Assembly (NCBI GenBank): GCA_017642855.1
Contig: JAEPOO010000001.1
Location: 124,001-188,000 of the forward strand
Direction of reading: 5' to 3'
Source: Pseudomonadales bacterium
Lineage (GTDB): Bacteria > Pseudomonadota > Gammaproteobacteria > Pseudomonadales > Azotimanducaceae
Length of the DNA: 64,000 nucleotides
The notes beneath the pieces are model-generated. The model had not been told where the DNA came from. It did not search any database and saw only the letters and a list, made by a program, of their open reading frames with translations. Position 1 is the first letter of the stretch, and each line of letters opens with the position of its first letter. Shown one piece after another: positions 41,020 through 50,901 of this stretch. The position numbers and the translations under genes were made by a program.

Positions 41020-41652
41020 TTACTGGATCTGCTCATAATAGCTGATGGTTCGAGTGATGCGTTCCGGTGACCAGGTGGTGATTGCACCTGGCGCTGATCC
41101 AGGTGAAACGGTCGTGGTCTGACCTGCGGTTGTCAGTTCGACCTTACCGTCATCATTGCTGACGATGATGCTGGCGTTGTTCAGGGAGATGATCCTGAGC
41201 GTTGGACTGTTTCGGTCATAACCCATCCAGATACTGCCGCTATCTGTGGTCACTTGAGCGATACTGGATCTGATTGTCAGTCTATCGGGCACAGCATCAT
41301 GGCCTTCGATCATCAATGAGCCTGAGGTTAGGCTGAATCGGTATCGATGCTCTCCCGGTCGTTGCTCGACGCTTGAGATAAGTAGCTGGGTGTTGGGATC
41401 CAGATGGACAACCTGTCCGCCCGTAAATTCGATGGTTAAACGAGACTGGTTATCGGTTCTGATGAGGTCTGTTGTAAAGAGTCTCGACGCCTCGTCGAGA
41501 ATATATGGTCGTGCGTTTCTTGTGACAGAAGGAAAGCCGTCAGCGTGTGTTACCTGGCCAACCGCATCTTGTACAGCGGTAAATGGTGCCTGCTGGACGC
41601 ACCCGGTGCTCAGCCACAGGATCAGTCCCGCAAGCAGCCACCTAGACGTCAT
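41020..41652 (-). CDS. FecR-domain-like lipoprotein
   Basis: A 210-residue protein from ATG 41652: signal peptide with hydrophobic core (LLAGLILWLSTG), lipobox STGC at 14-17 and lipidated Cys17. The rest is beta-rich with the FecR-like pattern: LFTTDLIRTDNQSRLTIEFTGGQVVHLDPNTQLLI, then SGSLMIEG and STSDSGS-like repeats. It probably sits in the outer or inner membrane facing the periplasm. Starting further upstream would read through the cupin gene. It overlaps the cupin stop by 11 bases and closes the 49.5-41.0 kb minus-strand run. Confidence 0.72.
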   Translation of the reverse strand: MTSRWLLAGLILWLSTGCVQQAPFTAVQDAVGQVTHADGFPSVTRNARPYILDEASRLFTTDLIRTDNQSRLTIEFTGGQVVHLDPNTQLLISSVEQRPGEHRYRFSLTSGSLMIEGHDAVPDRLTIRSSIAQVTTDSGSIWMGYDRNSPTLRIISLNNASIIVSNDDGKVELTTAGQTTTVSPGSAPGAITTWSPERITRTISYYEQIQ

Positions 41653-42109
41653 GCAGGTCGTCCATGTCTGAAAAGGTTTTGGTGCCGTCTTCTCGATACA
41701 TCCGACGATTGATGCGTGGATAGTCGCAGATGTCGATGTTTGAGCGGGTCTCACCCATGAGGTACACAAGATCAGCATCGGAGTCATTGTGTAGGTTGTG
41801 TGGCAGGGAGTGCTTTGCAAAAGCCAGGAAGTCGCCTGCAGCCACGCGTACCTGTTCATCGCCGAGCTCAGCGATACCTGTGCCCTCGAGAATGTACAGA
41901 AATTCCTCGTCCTGGTGGTGGAAGTGAAATTGTGTGGAATCGTGACCAGGCTCTACGCGAACCAGGTGAACACCCAAATCAGATAATCCTAATTGATCTG
42001 TCAGTGAGCGGGTATGACGTATTGTGTTGTCGTTGAACTGGTGGCGATTGGGCACCTCGTTCATTTCCCCGATGTCTTTCGCAGTGAGTAAGGGAAACGA
42101 CTTGTCCAT
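41642..42109 (-). CDS. cupin domain protein
   Basis: A 155-residue single cupin. FHFHHQDEEFLYILEGTGIAELG (about 57-79) is cupin motif 1 with His and Glu metal ligands, and FAKHSLPHNLHNDSDADLVYLMG (about 93-115) is motif 2. The last 40 residues form an extended tail. Enzyme (sugar isomerase, dioxygenase) or sensor roles are open. It follows the DEAD helicase gene by five bases. Confidence 0.85.
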   Translation of the reverse strand: MDKSFPLLTAKDIGEMNEVPNRHQFNDNTIRHTRSLTDQLGLSDLGVHLVRVEPGHDSTQFHFHHQDEEFLYILEGTGIAELGDEQVRVAAGDFLAFAKHSLPHNLHNDSDADLVYLMGETRSNIDICDYPRINRRMYREDGTKTFSDMDDLHDV

Positions 42110-42114
42110 CTGAG

Positions 42115-43341
42115 TTATCTCCGACGTCGGTTGCGGTTGCGTCTCGGGGGTGGTGACCCCGGTGGAAGATCGGGTATATCCGCAGTCAGCTCCTCGGGTG
42201 GGTTCTCGCAGGGCAGACTGGATCCTAGTAATGCTTCGATGTTTGGCAGCATAAATGCATCGCTTTCGCAGGCGAGAGAGATCGACATACCCTCAGAGCC
42301 AGCGCGCCCGGTTCGTCCGATTCGGTGAACATAATCCTCAGGATCTTCGGGCAGGTTGAAGTTGATCACGTGGCTGATGTCATCGATGTGCAGTCCACGG
42401 CCGGCAACATCTGTCGCGACCAGTACATCCACTTCTCCCGAACGGAACCGTTCCAGTGTTCTGATCCGTTTTTTCTGCGGGACATCCCCAGCGAGCAAGC
42501 CGGTTTTGAATCCGTGTCGATCCAGTTTTGACTCGAGGTCTCGGGATTCGTCTCTTCGGTTCACGAAGATAAGAACGCGAGCTATGTGGTAGTGATGAAT
42601 GATGTTGTAGAGCACTTTGTATTTCTCATCTTCTGACGTGAGAAAGACTTTTTGCTCGACGGTATCAACCGCAACCTGTTCCGGTTCGATTTCGATGCGA
42701 ACCGGATCCAGCGTCCATGATGCGGCCAGGCGTTTAATGTCTTCGCTGTAGGTAGCGCTAAACAATTGCGTTTGTCGTGACTGTTTCTTTGGTGTTCTGG
42801 CGACGATCGACTTTACATCAGGAATGAAACCCATGCTGAGCATGCGATCCGCTTCATCAATGACCATGATTTCAACTTCTGACAGGTCAACGGTGCCTGA
42901 TCTCGCGAAGTCCAACAGCCGACCAGGAGTCGCGACGACCACATCGACCGGGTTTTTAAGTTGCTTCTTCTGGCGCTCGTAGTCGATACCGCCGACCAGA
43001 CAGACAACTTCAATATCTGTGTACTTGGTCAATGCGTCTGCATCAGCCTTGATCTGCATCACCAATTCACGGGTTGGTGCAATGATCAGCGCAAAGGGCG
43101 TGCCGGGGTCCCGCTCTTCCAGTCTGGGGTTTTCCAGCTCGTAAGCCAGAATAGAGATCAGGAAGGCTGCGGTTTTGCCAGTGCCGGTTTGTGCCTGAGC
43201 AATGATGTCCCGGCCGTCCAGGGAATGGGGCAGCACCTCATTCTGTACTGGCGTCGCGGAACTGAATCCAAGATCGAGAATCGCGTCCTCAAGTTCCTCG
43301 GGCAGGTCCAGTTTTTCAAAGTCGTCGGGTAAATCAGTCAA
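42115..43341 (-). CDS. DEAD-box RNA helicase (RhlB/RhlE-like)
   Basis: A 408-residue ATP-dependent RNA helicase. All motifs are present: Q motif (F9...Gln33), AQTGTGKT (50-57), PTREL, VIDEADRM, LFSATYSED, VLIFVNRRDESRDLE, TDVAGRGLHID and HRIGRTGRAG. The C-terminus is Pro-rich, then Arg-rich (NRNRRRR), an RNA-binding tail. It unwinds short RNA duplexes in RNA decay or ribosome assembly. Its start overlaps the symporter stop (ATGA). RhlB is closest by length, but I leave the symbol empty. Confidence 0.94.
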   Translation of the reverse strand: MTDLPDDFEKLDLPEELEDAILDLGFSSATPVQNEVLPHSLDGRDIIAQAQTGTGKTAAFLISILAYELENPRLEERDPGTPFALIIAPTRELVMQIKADADALTKYTDIEVVCLVGGIDYERQKKQLKNPVDVVVATPGRLLDFARSGTVDLSEVEIMVIDEADRMLSMGFIPDVKSIVARTPKKQSRQTQLFSATYSEDIKRLAASWTLDPVRIEIEPEQVAVDTVEQKVFLTSEDEKYKVLYNIIHHYHIARVLIFVNRRDESRDLESKLDRHGFKTGLLAGDVPQKKRIRTLERFRSGEVDVLVATDVAGRGLHIDDISHVINFNLPEDPEDYVHRIGRTGRAGSEGMSISLACESDAFMLPNIEALLGSSLPCENPPEELTADIPDLPPGSPPPRRNRNRRRR

Positions 43342-44861
43342 GGGGTGATTACTTCTTCAGGTTTCGAGCGAATGACAAAAGAGCTGCCGTACGCCACTAC
43401 AAACATCACGACATTTCCCAGTAGGCCCGTATAGTACAGGTCAAACGGGTAATTCACGACATCGCGGGATGAAAGAATTGTCCAGACGGTGTAGATCATT
43501 GTGGCCGCGATACCCAGTGCTATGTGTATGGTGTTGCAGCGTTTGCTGAAAAAACCAATCAAATAGATGGTTAAGAGTCCGCCAGCGAGCAGTGCTGTCA
43601 GTACCGTTGCCAGATCCTGCAATGTCGTCGTGCTGGTTTCGATCAAGTATAACGCGCCAACGATCATCAGTACCCCAGCAATCGTTGTCACGATCCTGGC
43701 GAAGTTCAGGTAGTGCCGATCTTCTTGGTCGGTTTTCATGAATCGACGATAAAGGTCATGGGTAGTGACCGTTGCGATGGCGTTGATGCTGCTGTCCAGG
43801 GAAGACATGGCGGCGGCGATCGCCGCAGCAATGACCAGCCCAATCACGCCATGGGGCAGATAGTTGGTAATAAAGTGCGGCAGAATTTCTTCGGCTTTTG
43901 CGCTCCCATCCAGAACCTGCGCGGCGGCTTCTGAAGGAAAGTGCTGGAAAAAAACCCACAACGCCGTGCCCAGGAACATGAAGAATGCCCAGGTGGGAAC
44001 ACTGACCAGCGCGCAGATAAACATTGCTTTCCTGGCCTCCTGTTCACTTTTAGACGCACAGAACCTTTGCACCGTATTCTGATTGCTGGAGTACTCGGTT
44101 AGCCAGCTGATGAGACCAATCAGAAGCATCATTAACGCGGTTTTCTCAATCAGAGAAGGTTGCCAACTCGCCGGTTGGTAGCCGCTTGTGCTGTAGTCTC
44201 CGACGCTGAGTTTGTCAGCCTGCCAGGCCGTCTCAATGATCGTGGGTAAACCGCCCGGCACCTGCAGAATAATCACGGTAATGCAGAAAAGACCACCGCT
44301 GATCAGAACAATGGTTTGAATGACGTCTGTCCATACGACGGCTTCGATCCCGCCGAGAATTGTATAAATGGCAACGAACATACCGGCCACGAGCACGCTA
44401 AGGTGCGCATCCAGACCGGTGATCGTCTGGATCACCAGCGAGATCAGATAGAGGATCATGCTGACGCGCGTAATCTGCGCGATGATAAAAGCCACCGCGC
44501 CGTAGCCGCGGATCGCAGGACCATAACGTTTCTCAAGAAACTCGTAAGCGGTCACGCTGCCATCCCGGCGAAGCTTTGGCAGGAAGTGCCAGGCGGCAAT
44601 GAGTACTGCGATCGGCAGCATCAGGTTAGGCAAAAATCTCAGCCAGTTGGTTTTGAATGCATCGCCGGGATAGGCGAGGAAGGTAATTGAGCTGATTGAA
44701 GTCCCAACAAGACTGAGCCCGATAACCCAGCCGCTGAAGTTTCGGCCGCCCAGGAAATACTGCTCCGTTGAGTTGTTGGTGCGAGAGAAGTAGACACCCA
44801 GGGCGAGCATCAGCCCGAAGTAAACAACCAGGACGGTCAGATCTATGGGATGTAAGAGCAC
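43338..44861 (-). CDS. sodium:solute symporter family protein (SSS/SLC5)
   Basis: A 507-residue protein with about 13 membrane segments. EQYFLGGRNFSGWVIGLSLVGTSISSITFLAYPG (about 34-67) is the SSS N-terminal signature; GGIEAVVWTDVIQTIVLISGG (about 171-191) matches the family's QxxIxxxG pattern. Na+ drives uptake of a sugar, amino acid, vitamin or nucleoside; the substrate cannot be told. It is just downstream of the aspartate aminotransferase-like gene and overlaps the helicase gene by four bases. Confidence 0.9.
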   Translation of the reverse strand: MLLHPIDLTVLVVYFGLMLALGVYFSRTNNSTEQYFLGGRNFSGWVIGLSLVGTSISSITFLAYPGDAFKTNWLRFLPNLMLPIAVLIAAWHFLPKLRRDGSVTAYEFLEKRYGPAIRGYGAVAFIIAQITRVSMILYLISLVIQTITGLDAHLSVLVAGMFVAIYTILGGIEAVVWTDVIQTIVLISGGLFCITVIILQVPGGLPTIIETAWQADKLSVGDYSTSGYQPASWQPSLIEKTALMMLLIGLISWLTEYSSNQNTVQRFCASKSEQEARKAMFICALVSVPTWAFFMFLGTALWVFFQHFPSEAAAQVLDGSAKAEEILPHFITNYLPHGVIGLVIAAAIAAAMSSLDSSINAIATVTTHDLYRRFMKTDQEDRHYLNFARIVTTIAGVLMIVGALYLIETSTTTLQDLATVLTALLAGGLLTIYLIGFFSKRCNTIHIALGIAATMIYTVWTILSSRDVVNYPFDLYYTGLLGNVVMFVVAYGSSFVIRSKPEEVITP

Positions 44862-44862
44862 C

Positions 44863-46080
44863 CTAACCTTGTTCCGCGTTCAGCGTCGCTAGCTCTACGC
44901 AGGTGACGAAAACATCCATGGCCTGCTCCAGTTCACCCAGGCTAGGGTAAGTCGGTGCGATTCGGATGTTCTTGTTTTCTGGATCTTTGCCATAAGGGAA
45001 AGTGGCGCCTGCGGGTGTGAGTTTCACGCCGGCTGCGGCTGCCAGATCCACGATAGTACTAGCAAGATCAGGTTTTGTGTCCAGAGAAATAAAGTATCCA
45101 CCCCTTGGGCGGGTCCAGGTCGCGATATCTTTACCACCGAGGCTTTCCTCAAGTTTGCTGAGCACCATATCGAACTTGGGCTTAATCAGGTCCCGATGCT
45201 TGGCCATGTGGGCGCGAAGCGTATCCATGTCTTCAAGGAAGCGTGCGTGTCGGAGCTGGTTGACCTTATCGAAGCCAATCACCTGATCGGACAGATACTT
45301 TTCGAAGCCTTTAAGGCGAGCCTCGGAAGTACTCAGAAACGAAATGCCTGACCCGGCAAAAGTAATCTTTGAGGTGGAAGCCAGCATGATGATGTTGTCC
45401 TGAGTCCCGGCTTTCTCGGCTTCGGCCATCAGGCTTTGCAGCTCGTCTGTTGTGTCTTCAAGGTCGTGCACGGCATAGGCGTTGTCCCAGAACACGCAGA
45501 AATCAGAGCCTGCTTTCTTTGGCAATTCGGCAAATGCTTTGACGGTATCGACACTGTAAGTATGTCCCGTCGGGTTGGAATATTTGGGAACACACCAGAT
45601 GCCTTTGATGTCCGGAACGCGGGAGACCATATCTTCAATCACGGACATGTCCGGACCTTCGTCGGTCATCGGTACAGTGAGCATTTCGATGCCAAAGTGT
45701 TCACAGATCGTGAAGTGCCGATCGTAGCCGGGCACTGGACACAGGAACTTGGCGTTCTCTCCCCAGCTCTCCAACATGTGATTTACAAAGTTGTACATCA
45801 AGGTGAGACTGCTGTTGCCGCCGACCATGGTTTGTTCTGGTTTGCAATCGAGTATTTCCGAGCCAAGCTGTCGCGCCTCGGGGATACCCAGAATGCCGCC
45901 GTAGTTTCGAACGTCGGTCCCGTCCTGGAGCATGTAAAAGCCGCCCAGAATGCCGTCCAGGTTGTTAGACAGGTCCAGTTGCTCAGCGGAAGGTTTGCCC
46001 CGGGTGAGATCCAGCTTCAGATCCGCTTCCAGGTAGCGATCATACTCCGCTTGCAGTTCTGTTAGTCGTCCGTTGCTCAT
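44863..46080 (-). CDS. aspartate aminotransferase-like PLP enzyme (type Ic)
   Basis: A 405-residue fold-type I enzyme of the unusual bacterial Asp aminotransferase family PF12897. DLTRGKPSAEQLDLSNNL (about 24-41), VGGNSSLTLMYNF (about 86-98), VPKYSNPTGHTY (about 164-175) and ASTSKITFAGSGISF (about 234-248, Schiff-base Lys) are its blocks, with RIAPTYPSLGELEQAM at the end. It probably transaminates aspartate and 2-oxoglutarate. The gene lies downstream of argC in the same orientation, so it could supply amino donors to amino acid biosynthesis. Confidence 0.88.
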   Translation of the reverse strand: MSNGRLTELQAEYDRYLEADLKLDLTRGKPSAEQLDLSNNLDGILGGFYMLQDGTDVRNYGGILGIPEARQLGSEILDCKPEQTMVGGNSSLTLMYNFVNHMLESWGENAKFLCPVPGYDRHFTICEHFGIEMLTVPMTDEGPDMSVIEDMVSRVPDIKGIWCVPKYSNPTGHTYSVDTVKAFAELPKKAGSDFCVFWDNAYAVHDLEDTTDELQSLMAEAEKAGTQDNIIMLASTSKITFAGSGISFLSTSEARLKGFEKYLSDQVIGFDKVNQLRHARFLEDMDTLRAHMAKHRDLIKPKFDMVLSKLEESLGGKDIATWTRPRGGYFISLDTKPDLASTIVDLAAAAGVKLTPAGATFPYGKDPENKNIRIAPTYPSLGELEQAMDVFVTCVELATLNAEQG

Positions 46081-46099
46081 CTTGATTACCCTCTCAGGA

Positions 46100-47056
46100 T
46101 TAATTCGTGGAGAGCCCCTCGAGCTCGCTCACTTGTAACATCAGGTTAAGGTTCTGTACTGCTGCGCCTGCCGCGCCTTTGCCGAGGTTATCGAGGCGAG
46201 CAATCAGCACCATCTGCTCTTCGTGACCGAAGACAAACAGGTCGATTCGATTTGTTCCGTTGGCTGCCTGCGGGTCCAGGAAACCCTGGTCCAGTTCGCC
46301 TTCTGCGCCAAGCGGTAGAACGTTGATACATGGCTCGGCTTCATAACGCTCTTTCAAGAGCGTCTGAATATCCTGAGGTGTCACCGACCGGTAGAGTTGC
46401 GCTTTGTGAATCGGAATGTTCACGAGCATACCCTGGTAGAAGTGACCCACCAGCGGCAGAAAGATTGGTGGCGTGTTCAGGGCAGCATAGTGTGTCATTT
46501 CAGGCACGTGCTTATGTTGTAGGGCCAGCGCATAGGGGCGGGCACTCCACAGATCGTTCGGTGCCTCGTCGGCTCGAGCCTCATAACGCTCGATCAACTG
46601 TCGACCACCGCCGCTGTAGCCAGAGATCGCATTAATAGAAACCAATGCGTCTGCCGAAAGCAGCTGCTCATCCAATAGGGGTTTGATCGCCGCGAGGAAA
46701 CCTGTCGGATAGCAGCCAGGATTAGACACATGAGTTGCACTGGCAATCTGTTCACGCTGGTTGCTGCTCATCTCCGGGAAACCGTAGTGCCAGTTCGGGT
46801 CAACACGATGGGCTGTGCTGGCATCGATGAACCGTGTAGCTGGGTTCTGATTGTTAGCAACCGTTTCCCTGGCAGCATCATCGGGGAGGCAGAGAATGAC
46901 CACATCAGCGGCGTTGATGATTTCCTGTTTGGCTTCAGGATCTTTCCGGCGCGCAGGGTCGATCTCGATCAGCTCAATGTCTGAACGATTGACCAGTCGC
47001 TCATGAATCTGCAGACCGGTGGTGCCAGCCTGACCGTCAATAAATACCCTGTGCAT
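46100..47056 (-). CDS. argC: N-acetyl-gamma-glutamyl-phosphate reductase, type 2 (short)
   Basis: A 318-residue enzyme of arginine biosynthesis. The NADP-binding [11 protein letters not shown] lies at 7-17 and the catalytic Cys115 is in [29 protein letters not shown] (about 141-156) and EMTHYAALN complete the type 2 ArgC signature; type 1 enzymes are longer, about 345. It reduces N-acetylglutamyl phosphate to the semialdehyde. Other arg genes are not in the window. Confidence 0.94.
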   Translation of the reverse strand: MHRVFIDGQAGTTGLQIHERLVNRSDIELIEIDPARRKDPEAKQEIINAADVVILCLPDDAARETVANNQNPATRFIDASTAHRVDPNWHYGFPEMSSNQREQIASATHVSNPGCYPTGFLAAIKPLLDEQLLSADALVSINAISGYSGGGRQLIERYEARADEAPNDLWSARPYALALQHKHVPEMTHYAALNTPPIFLPLVGHFYQGMLVNIPIHKAQLYRSVTPQDIQTLLKERYEAEPCINVLPLGAEGELDQGFLDPQAANGTNRIDLFVFGHEEQMVLIARLDNLGKGAAGAAVQNLNLMLQVSELEGLSTN

Positions 47057-47104
47057 GTGAGGTGACTTTCTTACTGTCTAAATGCGGGCGGCAATTCTAC
47101 CACT

Positions 47105-48286
47105 TTATGCGCCAAACACCCGCTTTCTGCAGGCCCTGTGGAGCATCTCGATGTTGGTGGCGGAAGGCGCGAAAGGGATAGGGCCGGGATCGGTGATCGG
47201 CACCAGACCATACTGCAGATCTCGAGCTCGATGAATGAACTGCCGGGTCTTCAACGCGTCGAACCAATCCGTTAAGTGTTTCTCCATAACCGCTTGCGAC
47301 GGCGATTGTGCCCGTTTGTTTTCGTAGTGCTCGAAGAAACCAAACGCGTCGAGAATTTGCTCGCTCGTCCGATCCTGTAGTTTCGGTGTAACGGTTTGTC
47401 TCGCTGCGAGATCTTTCATCCATGAAAGGACTTCTTTTAGTGCGACGTAACAGTCTGGATGCTCAATAGAGGCGGTTTCGCCGGATGCGTTTATTTTCTC
47501 GATAGCCCGGCCGGTGCCAATCGGTACCCGCTCTGACACGCGACCTGAGATGGTGATGATGGGGCCTTCAAGGCTTGTGATGGGAGCAGATTTGCGGAGT
47601 TTGTTAAGAAGATAGAAATCTTCACCGGTGTTTCGCTTGGGAAAACCGCGCACCCCGGCGTAGTGGTTGGCGGAGAATGCCAGGGTTGAGCCGATGGTCG
47701 TATAGGCATACTTGGACTCAGCCCAGCGAATGCCCGCTGCGTAATAGAGCATGCTGAGTTCGTACGCCTGGCAGGCATCTGCATAGGCCGCTTCGGCGAC
47801 ATGACGAAATGGGAAAACCGCAGCCGCGCTCTTGCTGAGCAGGCGCTTAGGAATCTCAAAGTAGTCCGCGGGTAAGGTGACGTCCGCATCCGTAGTAAAG
47901 ATCCAACTATCCCGAACAACACCTGCTGCAATCAGCGACAGCGCAACGTCGCAACCCACTTTTCTAGCAAGCCCCACACCCTGGCGGGGCGGTATGCGTC
48001 TGCTTTCGGAAAATCGGTCAATGACCATCACGTTAGGCAGTGATTCTTTGGCCAGGTCCTGGGCCAATTGTTCGGTTGCCTCGTCGGGTTCCGGGCTGTT
48101 GACCACCACGATCACCAGAAAGTTACCCTCAAGTGCCTGCCATGTCCGCGTTACTTCAGCGAGAGTCTCTGAATAAGCCGGTATGACCAGGACGTGGTCG
48201 AATTGATTGGGTGCCTGGTTGTGAAAGTCCGATTGACGGGCTTCGGGTTCCGCATATCGCGACAGGTATTTCTCTACCTGGTTCAT
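47105..48286 (-). CDS. GT2-like glycosyltransferase
   Basis: A 393-residue protein with a GT-A start, HVLVIPAYSETLAEV (about 31-45), a long variable insert, and WIFTTDADVTLPADYFEI near 128-145 as the DxD-containing motif. GSTLAFSANHYAGVRGFPKRNTGEDFYLLNKL (about 197-228) is the acceptor ED motif. No membrane segments are visible. It could make a polysaccharide or glucosylglycerate-like compatible solute, but product is not determinable. It lies five bases after miaE; no obvious link. Confidence 0.82.
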   Translation of the reverse strand: MNQVEKYLSRYAEPEARQSDFHNQAPNQFDHVLVIPAYSETLAEVTRTWQALEGNFLVIVVVNSPEPDEATEQLAQDLAKESLPNVMVIDRFSESRRIPPRQGVGLARKVGCDVALSLIAAGVVRDSWIFTTDADVTLPADYFEIPKRLLSKSAAAVFPFRHVAEAAYADACQAYELSMLYYAAGIRWAESKYAYTTIGSTLAFSANHYAGVRGFPKRNTGEDFYLLNKLRKSAPITSLEGPIITISGRVSERVPIGTGRAIEKINASGETASIEHPDCYVALKEVLSWMKDLAARQTVTPKLQDRTSEQILDAFGFFEHYENKRAQSPSQAVMEKHLTDWFDALKTRQFIHRARDLQYGLVPITDPGPIPFAPSATNIEMLHRACRKRVFGA

Positions 48287-48292
48287 AATAGT

Positions 48293-48865
48293 TCAGTGCA
48301 AGCGGCTGTGGATGGGTAAGTCCTCCATCACCGTTTGCTCAACCGCGATCCATTCAGCGGTTCTCTGCTCAACCTCGTGGATGGGAAAGTATTCCTTCGC
48401 AAGGTCGAGGAACAGTTGATGATGTCCGGCTTCCGAGTTCGCGAGGGCGCTGTAAAAAGCAGCGAGCTTTTCATCGACCAGGGTTTCTGCCAGTAATCTG
48501 AATCTTTCTTCACCTCTCGCTTCGATGACCGCTGCAGAAAGGAGTCGATCCAGGAAATAGTCATCAGAACCCTGGCGAACATGCGCTCGTAGATCATTGA
48601 CATAGGTGTCTTTCTGATCCGGCGGCATCACCAGGTTGCGTGATTGCATGAGTTTCACCACCTGTTTGAAGTGATTCAGCTCCTCCAGGGCAAGATCAAC
48701 CATTTCGCTGACCAGGCGCTCACGATCCGGGTAGTGGGCAACCAGCGACATCGCCATGGATGATGCTTTTCTTTCGTTGGCCGCGTGATCAGCCAGAAAC
48801 TCGTCAAAGTTATTGCAGACACATTCCGCCCAGGCAGCCGGGCTGGATGCCAGGGTGAGGGTCAT
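48293..48865 (-). CDS. miaE: tRNA-(ms2io6A)-hydroxylase MiaE
   Basis: A 190-residue diiron monooxygenase. The ligands lie in HAANERKASSMAM (about 27-39), ALEELNHFKQV (about 59-69), AVIEARGEERF (about 111-121) and NSEAGHHQLFLDLA (about 142-155), the ferritin-like four-helix arrangement of MiaE. It hydroxylates ms2i6A37 of tRNAs using oxygen. The start overlaps the carboxylesterase stop by four bases. Confidence 0.95.
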   Translation of the reverse strand: MTLTLASSPAAWAECVCNNFDEFLADHAANERKASSMAMSLVAHYPDRERLVSEMVDLALEELNHFKQVVKLMQSRNLVMPPDQKDTYVNDLRAHVRQGSDDYFLDRLLSAAVIEARGEERFRLLAETLVDEKLAAFYSALANSEAGHHQLFLDLAKEYFPIHEVEQRTAEWIAVEQTVMEDLPIHSRLH

Positions 48866-49518
48866 CTCGGCAGGACTTCTGCAAAGAACGCGGCGATTTC
48901 TTCAACCTCTTCAAGGCAGACCTGATGACCCATGGGGTAATCAAACCAGCGAACATCAAAGCCCATGCGCGTCAGATTTTCGCGGGAAGTTGCGGCACGC
49001 ATGATCGGGATCATCGGGTCGTGGGTACCGTGGGCCATCATGATTGGGATTGCGAGATTGGCGTCGTTCAATTCTGCCTGGCTACCGGCGAAGTCATAGA
49101 GGTAGGTTGAGATCGCAAGAATACCTGCAAGGCGTTTCTCGTAGCGAATGCCCGTATGTAGTGCGATCACGCCGCCCTGTGAAAAGCCTGCCAGCAGGAT
49201 GTTCTCAGCAGGAATACCTCTGGCCTGTTCATTCTCAATAAACGCCCGAATCTCATTCATGGATTCGGTGATGTCTTCTTTACCCTCTGACTCTGAGTGC
49301 GGCACAAAGTCATACCAGGCGCGCATCTCAGCACCATCATTGATGGTGACCGGTCGCACTGGTGCATGGGGAAAGATGAAGCGAATGCCAGAGTCTTCCG
49401 GCAGCCTCAGTTCTGGGACGATGGCTTCGAAGTCGTGACCATCAGCGCCGAGGCCATGCAGCCAGATAACGGTCGATTTCGCGGGAGTCTTTGATTCAAT
49501 TTCGATGTGTTCAAGCAT
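48862..49518 (-). CDS. carboxylesterase (phospholipase/carboxylesterase family)
   Basis: A 218-residue alpha/beta hydrolase. WLHGLGADGHDFE (about 19-31) forms the oxyanion part, GFSQGGVIAL (about 111-120) is the nucleophile elbow with Ser, MAHGTHDPMIPI (about 164-175) holds the acid and MGHQVCLEE (about 198-206) the His. This matches the bacterial carboxylesterase EstB/lysophospholipase-like family, broad cytosolic esterases. First gene of the long minus-strand run; divergent from the CaiB-type gene. Confidence 0.92.
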   Translation of the reverse strand: MLEHIEIESKTPAKSTVIWLHGLGADGHDFEAIVPELRLPEDSGIRFIFPHAPVRPVTINDGAEMRAWYDFVPHSESEGKEDITESMNEIRAFIENEQARGIPAENILLAGFSQGGVIALHTGIRYEKRLAGILAISTYLYDFAGSQAELNDANLAIPIMMAHGTHDPMIPIMRAATSRENLTRMGFDVRWFDYPMGHQVCLEEVEEIAAFFAEVLPR

Positions 49519-49602
49519 GTCCGCATGATAGCGCCTATTTGCCCTAGGTCCATCATGTATGACTAAATACGAGGCTTTGTATTTGAAGGTGGAGACTGAA
49601 TC

Positions 49603-50736
49603 GTGGGACCGTTAACTGGGACAAGAATAATCGAACTGGCAGGCATCGGGCCTGGTCCATTTTGCGGCATGCTGTTGGCGGACATGGGCGCTGAAGTGAT
49701 CCGGGTGGATCGTGCCGTTGGACAACCCCGTCGCGCGCAGGACGTTCTCACACGCGGCCGAAAATCCATTGCCGTTGACCTGAAAAGTGACAGTGGAAAA
49801 GAAGTGATCCTGAAGCTTTGTGAATCCTCTGATGCGCTGTTTGAAGGCTTCAGACCGGGTGTGACTGAACGTCTTGGCGTTGGTCCCGCCGACTGCATGG
49901 GCCGCAACGAAAAGCTGGTCTATGGCCGGATGACCGGTTGGGGCCAGGAAGGGCCAATGGCCCAGGCTGCGGGTCACGACATTAACTACATCTCATTGAT
50001 CGGTGCCCTGCATGCGATTGGCGATCCCGGCGGCAAACCAGTACCGCCACTGAATCTGGTGGGTGACTTCGGCGGCGGCGGCATGTTCCTCGCCTTCGGC
50101 ATGGTTTGTGCGATGTTGGAAGCGCAGAAGTCTGGCAAAGGGCAGGTGGTGGACGCGGCCATGGTCGATGGTGCAGCAACGCTGATGGCCATGTTTTTCA
50201 CCATGCAGGCCGCCGGCGCTTTCTCGATGAATCGTGGGACCAATCTCCTGGACGGTGGTGCTCATTTCTACGGCACTTATGAAACAAAAGACGGTAAGTA
50301 CATTTCTCTTGGTTCCATTGAGCCGCAATTTTATGCATTGCTGGTTGAGAAGGCAGGTCTGGATGCAGAAAGATTCTCCGCGCAGATGGATCAGTCCAAG
50401 TGGGGAGAGTTTAAAGTTGAACTGACCGAAGTCTTCAAAACTAAAACCCGTGACGAGTGGCGCGAGATTATGGAGGGCACGGACGTTTGTTTCGCGCCGA
50501 TCCTTGCTTTGGATGAGGTGCACACACACCCACACGCGCAAGCACGTCATTCGTTTGTTGAACTCGAAGGTGTCGTGCAGCCGGCACCTGCACCTCGGTT
50601 TTCTCGCACCGAACCGGCGGTCACTCATGGCTCGAGACTCCCGGGAGAAGACACCGTTGAAGTGCTTCAGAACGCTGGTCTGGCACAGGGCGATATTGAT
50701 GATCTGCTCGGTTCTGGTGCGGTGGTGCAGGCTTAA
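49603..50736 (+). CDS. CaiB/BaiF family CoA-transferase (alpha-methylacyl-CoA racemase-like)
   Basis: A 377-residue class III CoA-transferase. [28 protein letters not shown] (about 8-35) and [18 protein letters not shown] match alpha-methylacyl-CoA racemases, where no free acid product is made. [20 protein letters not shown] (about 179-198) carries the conserved Asp. It probably epimerises 2-methylacyl-CoA for beta-oxidation. Start is GTG 49603 with GGTGGAGA upstream. It is downstream of nothing on this strand and followed by a hairpin terminator. Confidence 0.9.
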   Translation: MGPLTGTRIIELAGIGPGPFCGMLLADMGAEVIRVDRAVGQPRRAQDVLTRGRKSIAVDLKSDSGKEVILKLCESSDALFEGFRPGVTERLGVGPADCMGRNEKLVYGRMTGWGQEGPMAQAAGHDINYISLIGALHAIGDPGGKPVPPLNLVGDFGGGGMFLAFGMVCAMLEAQKSGKGQVVDAAMVDGAATLMAMFFTMQAAGAFSMNRGTNLLDGGAHFYGTYETKDGKYISLGSIEPQFYALLVEKAGLDAERFSAQMDQSKWGEFKVELTEVFKTKTRDEWREIMEGTDVCFAPILALDEVHTHPHAQARHSFVELEGVVQPAPAPRFSRTEPAVTHGSRLPGEDTVEVLQNAGLAQGDIDDLLGSGAVVQA

Positions 50737-50777
50737 GCCTCAAAATAGGGCTTTTTGACCGACGCTTTTAACCTCAT

Positions 50778-50806
50778 GGGGTGCAAACTTGCTGCACCCC
50801 GTTTCT
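50778..50806 (+). terminator. probable intrinsic terminator after the CaiB-type gene
   Basis: GGGGTGCA, seven-base loop, TGCACCCC, then GTTTCT. The stem is perfect but the T-run is interrupted, so termination may be partial. Confidence 0.6.
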
Positions 50807-50901
50807 AAATTGCGTTATCATGCCGTCTCTCTCGGCCAGGCTGACGAGTAGATCGAGTTGGGTCGCGAAGTCGCGAATAAGCAAACGAGGCACATGAAGA
50901 G

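Noticed and set aside
41653..41859. N-terminal extension of the FecR-like lipoprotein
   Set aside because: It reads through the cupin gene in another frame; the lipoprotein signal starts at ATG 41652.
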